NCBI RefSeq assembly: GCF_019511525.1
Contig: NZ_JAEUAT010000023.1
Span: 36,449 to 100,448, forward strand
Source: Rhizobium cauense
GTDB taxonomy: Bacteria; Pseudomonadota; Alphaproteobacteria; Rhizobiales; Rhizobiaceae
DNA: 64,000 bases
Direction of reading: 5' to 3'
The position numbers were made by a program, and so were the translations under genes. How positions within the stretch are numbered: position 1 is the stretch's first letter; every line of letters starts with the position of its first letter. The notes under the pieces are model-generated. The model worked only from the letters and a program-made list of their open reading frames with translations. It ran no database searches and was not told the origin of the DNA. Shown here in pieces: positions 61,330 through 64,000 of this stretch.

Positions 61330-62757
61330 TCAGCTGCGTCCGAACTCATCGACAATGCGGATGATATCATCTTCGCCGAGGTAGGATCCCGTCTGCACCT
61401 CGATGAGTTCGAGCATGATCTTGCCGGGGTTGGCGAGGCGATGGATTTCTCCGAGGGGGATGTAGACGGATTCGTTTTCCCTGAGCATCTGCACGTTCTC
61501 ACCGATGGTGACCTCGGCAGTGCCCTTGACGACGATCCAGTGCTCGGAGCGGTGGTGGTGCTTCTGCAGTGACAGCTTCTTGCCCGGGGTGACGAAGATA
61601 CGTTTGACCTGGAAGCGGTCGCCGTTCAGCACCGAGGTATAGCCGCCCCAGGGGCGGTAGGAGGTCGGATGCGTCTCGGTCAGCTGCGACGTCGACGGCG
61701 TGGCAGCGAGCATCTTGACGATACTTCCGACATCCTGGCTGTCCTGCAGCCGGCCGACATAGACAGCGTCCTCACTCGCGATGACGGCGATGTCGTCCAT
61801 GCCCTGGACGGCGAGGTGCACGCCATGGGTCATGATCAGCGAATTCTTGGTGTTGACGACGGTGGTGTTGGCTGCTGCCACGTTGCCGTCGGCATCGCGC
61901 GTACCGCTCTTCCAGACGGAATCCCAGCTCCCGAGGTCGGACCATTTGAAGGGCGAGGGAACAACGGCGGCGTTACTCGTCTTCTCCATGATGGCGTAGT
62001 CGATCGAGATGTTGGGGCTTGCGGCAAACGCGGCCTTGTCTAGGCGGATGAAGTCGAGATCCGTCCTGCCGTTCTTTACGGCCTCTTGCGCTGCCTTCAT
62101 TGCCTCCGGAGCGTATGCAGCCATCTCTTCGGCGAAGCGCGAGACGGAGAACATGAACATGCCGGAATTCCAATAGAATCCGCCGGCAGAAAGCATCTCT
62201 TCGGCCTTGGCAAGTGGAGGCTTCTCGATGAAGCGCTTCACCGTCTGTGCTCCTGTTGGCAGGGCCTTACCGCCTTCGAGGTAGCCGTATCCGGTTGCCG
62301 GCTCGGTCGGCTGGATGCCGAAGGTCACGAGCTTGCCTTCGCGGGCCGTGGCGGCTGCGATGCGGACACTGTCGAAGTAGGTGTCGTCGGCCACGATCTC
62401 GTAGTCGGATCCGAGCACGTGCATGATCGTGTCTTCATCAAACTGTTCGCGGACGAGCGTGGCTGCCGCTGCAACGGCAGCAGCCGTGTTGCGGGCAACC
62501 GGTTCAAGCAGGATCATCGATAGCGCGACATCGACTTCACGTGCCTGCTCGGCAACGAGAAAACGGAATTCCTCATTAGTCAGAACAACGGGAGGCTCGT
62601 AGAGTGTTGGATCGGAAACGCGTAGCAGCGTTTCCTGAAACAACGTCTTGTCGCCGATGAACTGAATGAATTGTTTTGGGGCTGCCGCGCGAGAAAGTGG
62701 CCAAAGGCGGGTACCTTTGCCGCCGGCCATGATCACGGGAACGATTTTGTGCGTCAT
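61330..62757 (-). CDS. manC: mannose-1-phosphate guanylyltransferase / mannose-6-phosphate isomerase
   Basis: 475 residues. N-terminal nucleotidyltransferase with PVIMAGGKGTRLWPLSR and FIEKPPLAKAEEML; middle beta-helix. The C-terminal cupin isomerase domain has RPWGGYTSVL, KKLSLQKHHHRSEHWIVVKGTAEV and SVYIPLGEIHRLANPG. Makes GDP-mannose for surface polysaccharide. AAGGAC before ATG 62757; 35 bp after manB. Confidence 0.95.
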   Translation of the reverse strand: MTHKIVPVIMAGGKGTRLWPLSRAAAPKQFIQFIGDKTLFQETLLRVSDPTLYEPPVVLTNEEFRFLVAEQAREVDVALSMILLEPVARNTAAAVAAAATLVREQFDEDTIMHVLGSDYEIVADDTYFDSVRIAAATAREGKLVTFGIQPTEPATGYGYLEGGKALPTGAQTVKRFIEKPPLAKAEEMLSAGGFYWNSGMFMFSVSRFAEEMAAYAPEAMKAAQEAVKNGRTDLDFIRLDKAAFAASPNISIDYAIMEKTSNAAVVPSPFKWSDLGSWDSVWKSGTRDADGNVAAANTTVVNTKNSLIMTHGVHLAVQGMDDIAVIASEDAVYVGRLQDSQDVGSIVKMLAATPSTSQLTETHPTSYRPWGGYTSVLNGDRFQVKRIFVTPGKKLSLQKHHHRSEHWIVVKGTAEVTIGENVQMLRENESVYIPLGEIHRLANPGKIMLELIEVQTGSYLGEDDIIRIVDEFGRS

Positions 62758-62792
62758 CTGGAATGTCCTTGGATGTCTCTTTGCCTTGTCAA

Positions 62793-64000
62793 TCAATTTG
62801 CGTTCGCCCACCAGCGGATGCGCTCCAATCCGGCATGCAGCAACGCCACCGCCGCGGCTTCATCCTCCGCCTCGACATAGCAACGCATCTCGGGAGCATT
62901 GCCGGAAGGGCGCAGATGGATGATGCGTCCGCTCTTCAACGTGACACGAAGCCCGTCGAGATCGCTGATGCTTGCGACGTCGCCGACCGGCTGCAGAAAC
63001 GCGGCAAGGTTGGCAGGATCGGCACGCAGATGCGCCATCAGCCGCGCACTGGTTTCGACTGGAAAATTCTCAAGCCTATCGGCTGCGGCAAACGCCAGAT
63101 GGTGGGAAGAGGCGATAGCTGAAAGCGGTTGGCGCCTCGATGCCGCAAGCGCGAGCGTCGCCAGGATCGGTACGAAGCAATCGCGTGTCGGCAGCGCGTA
63201 TAGGCGGTGACCGTTGATCTCGAAGTCACTCGCGGTCAATACGCCGCCGTTTGCTTCAAAACCTGCGACGCGGTTCTCTCCGGCCGCCAGCGCCTCCTGC
63301 ATGCCCGATATCACAAAGGGAGAGCCGACACGGGTGCGAATGACGCGGAAGCGACCGGCAGTCTCAATACCCGAATTCGAGGTAACGGGCGTCACCACTG
63401 CTGTGGCTCCGAGGAAGTTTGCGGCGATCAGCCCGAGAAGATCACCACGCAGCGGCGCGCCTGTCTCGTCGGCAACTAGCGGACGGTCGCCGTCGCCGTC
63501 AGCCGAGACCACGGCGTCGAGACCATGCTGGCTCGCCATCTCCCTGAGCTTCAGGATCGTTTCTTCCGAAACGGCTTCGGTGTCGACGGGGATGAATGCC
63601 TCCGACCGGCCAAAGGCCACGACGGCGGCACCGAAATGCTGCAGGAGATCCACCAGCAGGTCTCGGGCAACCGTGCTGTGTTGGTAGACACCGACCTTTA
63701 GCCCTGCCAGTGACCCTGATGGCAGAATGCTGGCATTGCGTTCGCGGAAGGCAGCCAGACACGCGGCGGAGCGGTCCTGCGGCTCTGTGTTGCGGGGCTC
63801 AAAGGCAAAGCCGGCGCGATCAAGCTCCGTGGCGGCGGCAGTAATCGCCGCTTCATCTGCCTTGTCGATTTCTCCATCCGGGCGATAGAACTTTATGCCG
63901 TTGCGGTCAGCCGGAATATGCGATCCCGTCACCATAAGGCACGCCGCCTTTTCCCGGAGCCCTGCCAGGGCAAGCGCAGGGGTCGGCACCGTGCCGCAGT
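62793..64000 (-). CDS. manB: phosphomannomutase, 5' end outside window
   Basis: At least 402 residues, entering the window at CGTVPTPALALAGL. The catalytic Ser loop is VTGSHIPADRNGIKF; the metal loop is SADGDGDRPLV; sugar-binding GFEANGGVLTAS and the phosphate-binding HLRPSGNAPEMRCYVEA end follow. Converts mannose-6-P to mannose-1-P for ManC. Probable operon with manC. Confidence 0.93.
   Translation of the reverse strand, partial: CGTVPTPALALAGLREKAACLMVTGSHIPADRNGIKFYRPDGEIDKADEAAITAAATELDRAGFAFEPRNTEPQDRSAACLAAFRERNASILPSGSLAGLKVGVYQHSTVARDLLVDLLQHFGAAVVAFGRSEAFIPVDTEAVSEETILKLREMASQHGLDAVVSADGDGDRPLVADETGAPLRGDLLGLIAANFLGATAVVTPVTSNSGIETAGRFRVIRTRVGSPFVISGMQEALAAGENRVAGFEANGGVLTASDFEINGHRLYALPTRDCFVPILATLALAASRRQPLSAIASSHHLAFAAADRLENFPVETSARLMAHLRADPANLAAFLQPVGDVASISDLDGLRVTLKSGRIIHLRPSGNAPEMRCYVEAEDEAAAVALLHAGLERIRWWANAN

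Overview
The window looks like an accessory region of a Rhizobiaceae genome (Rhizobium/Sinorhizobium type). Signs are the rhizobial small-protein families (DUF982, DUF3606, DUF2231, DUF1515, BA14K-like, low-affinity iron permease), a rhizobial-type flagellin, an Omp25-like porin, and repeated use of one promoter form, GGAAC-N16/17-NGTT. That form matches the alphaproteobacterial general-stress sigma factor EcfG/RpoE2.

Layout. 0-6.4 kb: small stress genes, most with a GGAAC/GTT promoter, plus a metallo-hydrolase, a lone receiver domain and two iron-permease-like membrane proteins. 6.4-14.5 kb (+): a YdeP/FdhF-type molybdoenzyme followed by a complete haem-copper oxidase operon (cytochrome c, subunit II with fused cytochrome c, subunit I, III, a small membrane protein, CtaG, cytochrome c). 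14.5-15.7 kb (-): a small protein plus a dihaem cytochrome c. 17.7-25.2 kb (-): a second, different oxidase operon (subunit II-cytochrome c, a subunit I+III fusion, CtaG-like, trihaem cytochrome c, DUF2231, sorbosone-dehydrogenase-like lipoprotein). 25.7-36.4 kb: a Hint-domain protein, a DUF982/DNA-ligase module split by a mobile cassette carrying a nucleotidyltransferase toxin-antitoxin-like pair, a porin, many very small hydrophilic stress proteins and a PCMT-erythromycin esterase fusion. 36-51 kb: gene remnants, tRNA-Val, a second mobile cassette carrying an FMN-barrel protein, a methyltransferase, an AraC regulator divergent from a PhyH dioxygenase, a GST and small genes. 51-64 kb: a solitary large flagellin, a tandem array of predicted small RNAs, a second DUF982/ligase module, small secreted proteins, a glycosyltransferase-like gene, and manC with a truncated manB.

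Three observations stand out. (1) Nine predicted minus-strand small RNA units, four of them in tandem at 53.34-53.82 kb, each have a GGAAC-N16-NGTT promoter, usually a 5' stem with a C/U-rich loop, and a GC-rich terminator hairpin 65-95 nt downstream. They resemble the anti-Shine-Dalgarno sRNAs known in alphaproteobacteria (CcsR/'cuckoo'/alpha-r14 type) but are organised as a stress-sigma-driven array. (2) Two transposase-free cassettes with related ~26-bp terminal inverted repeats and exact 8-bp target duplications carry unrelated cargo. (3) The same stress promoter form precedes at least 15 protein genes or operons, including the YdeP-oxidase operon and a 26-residue membrane peptide present in two copies. 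All assignments come from reading the sequence; no search or folding program was run.
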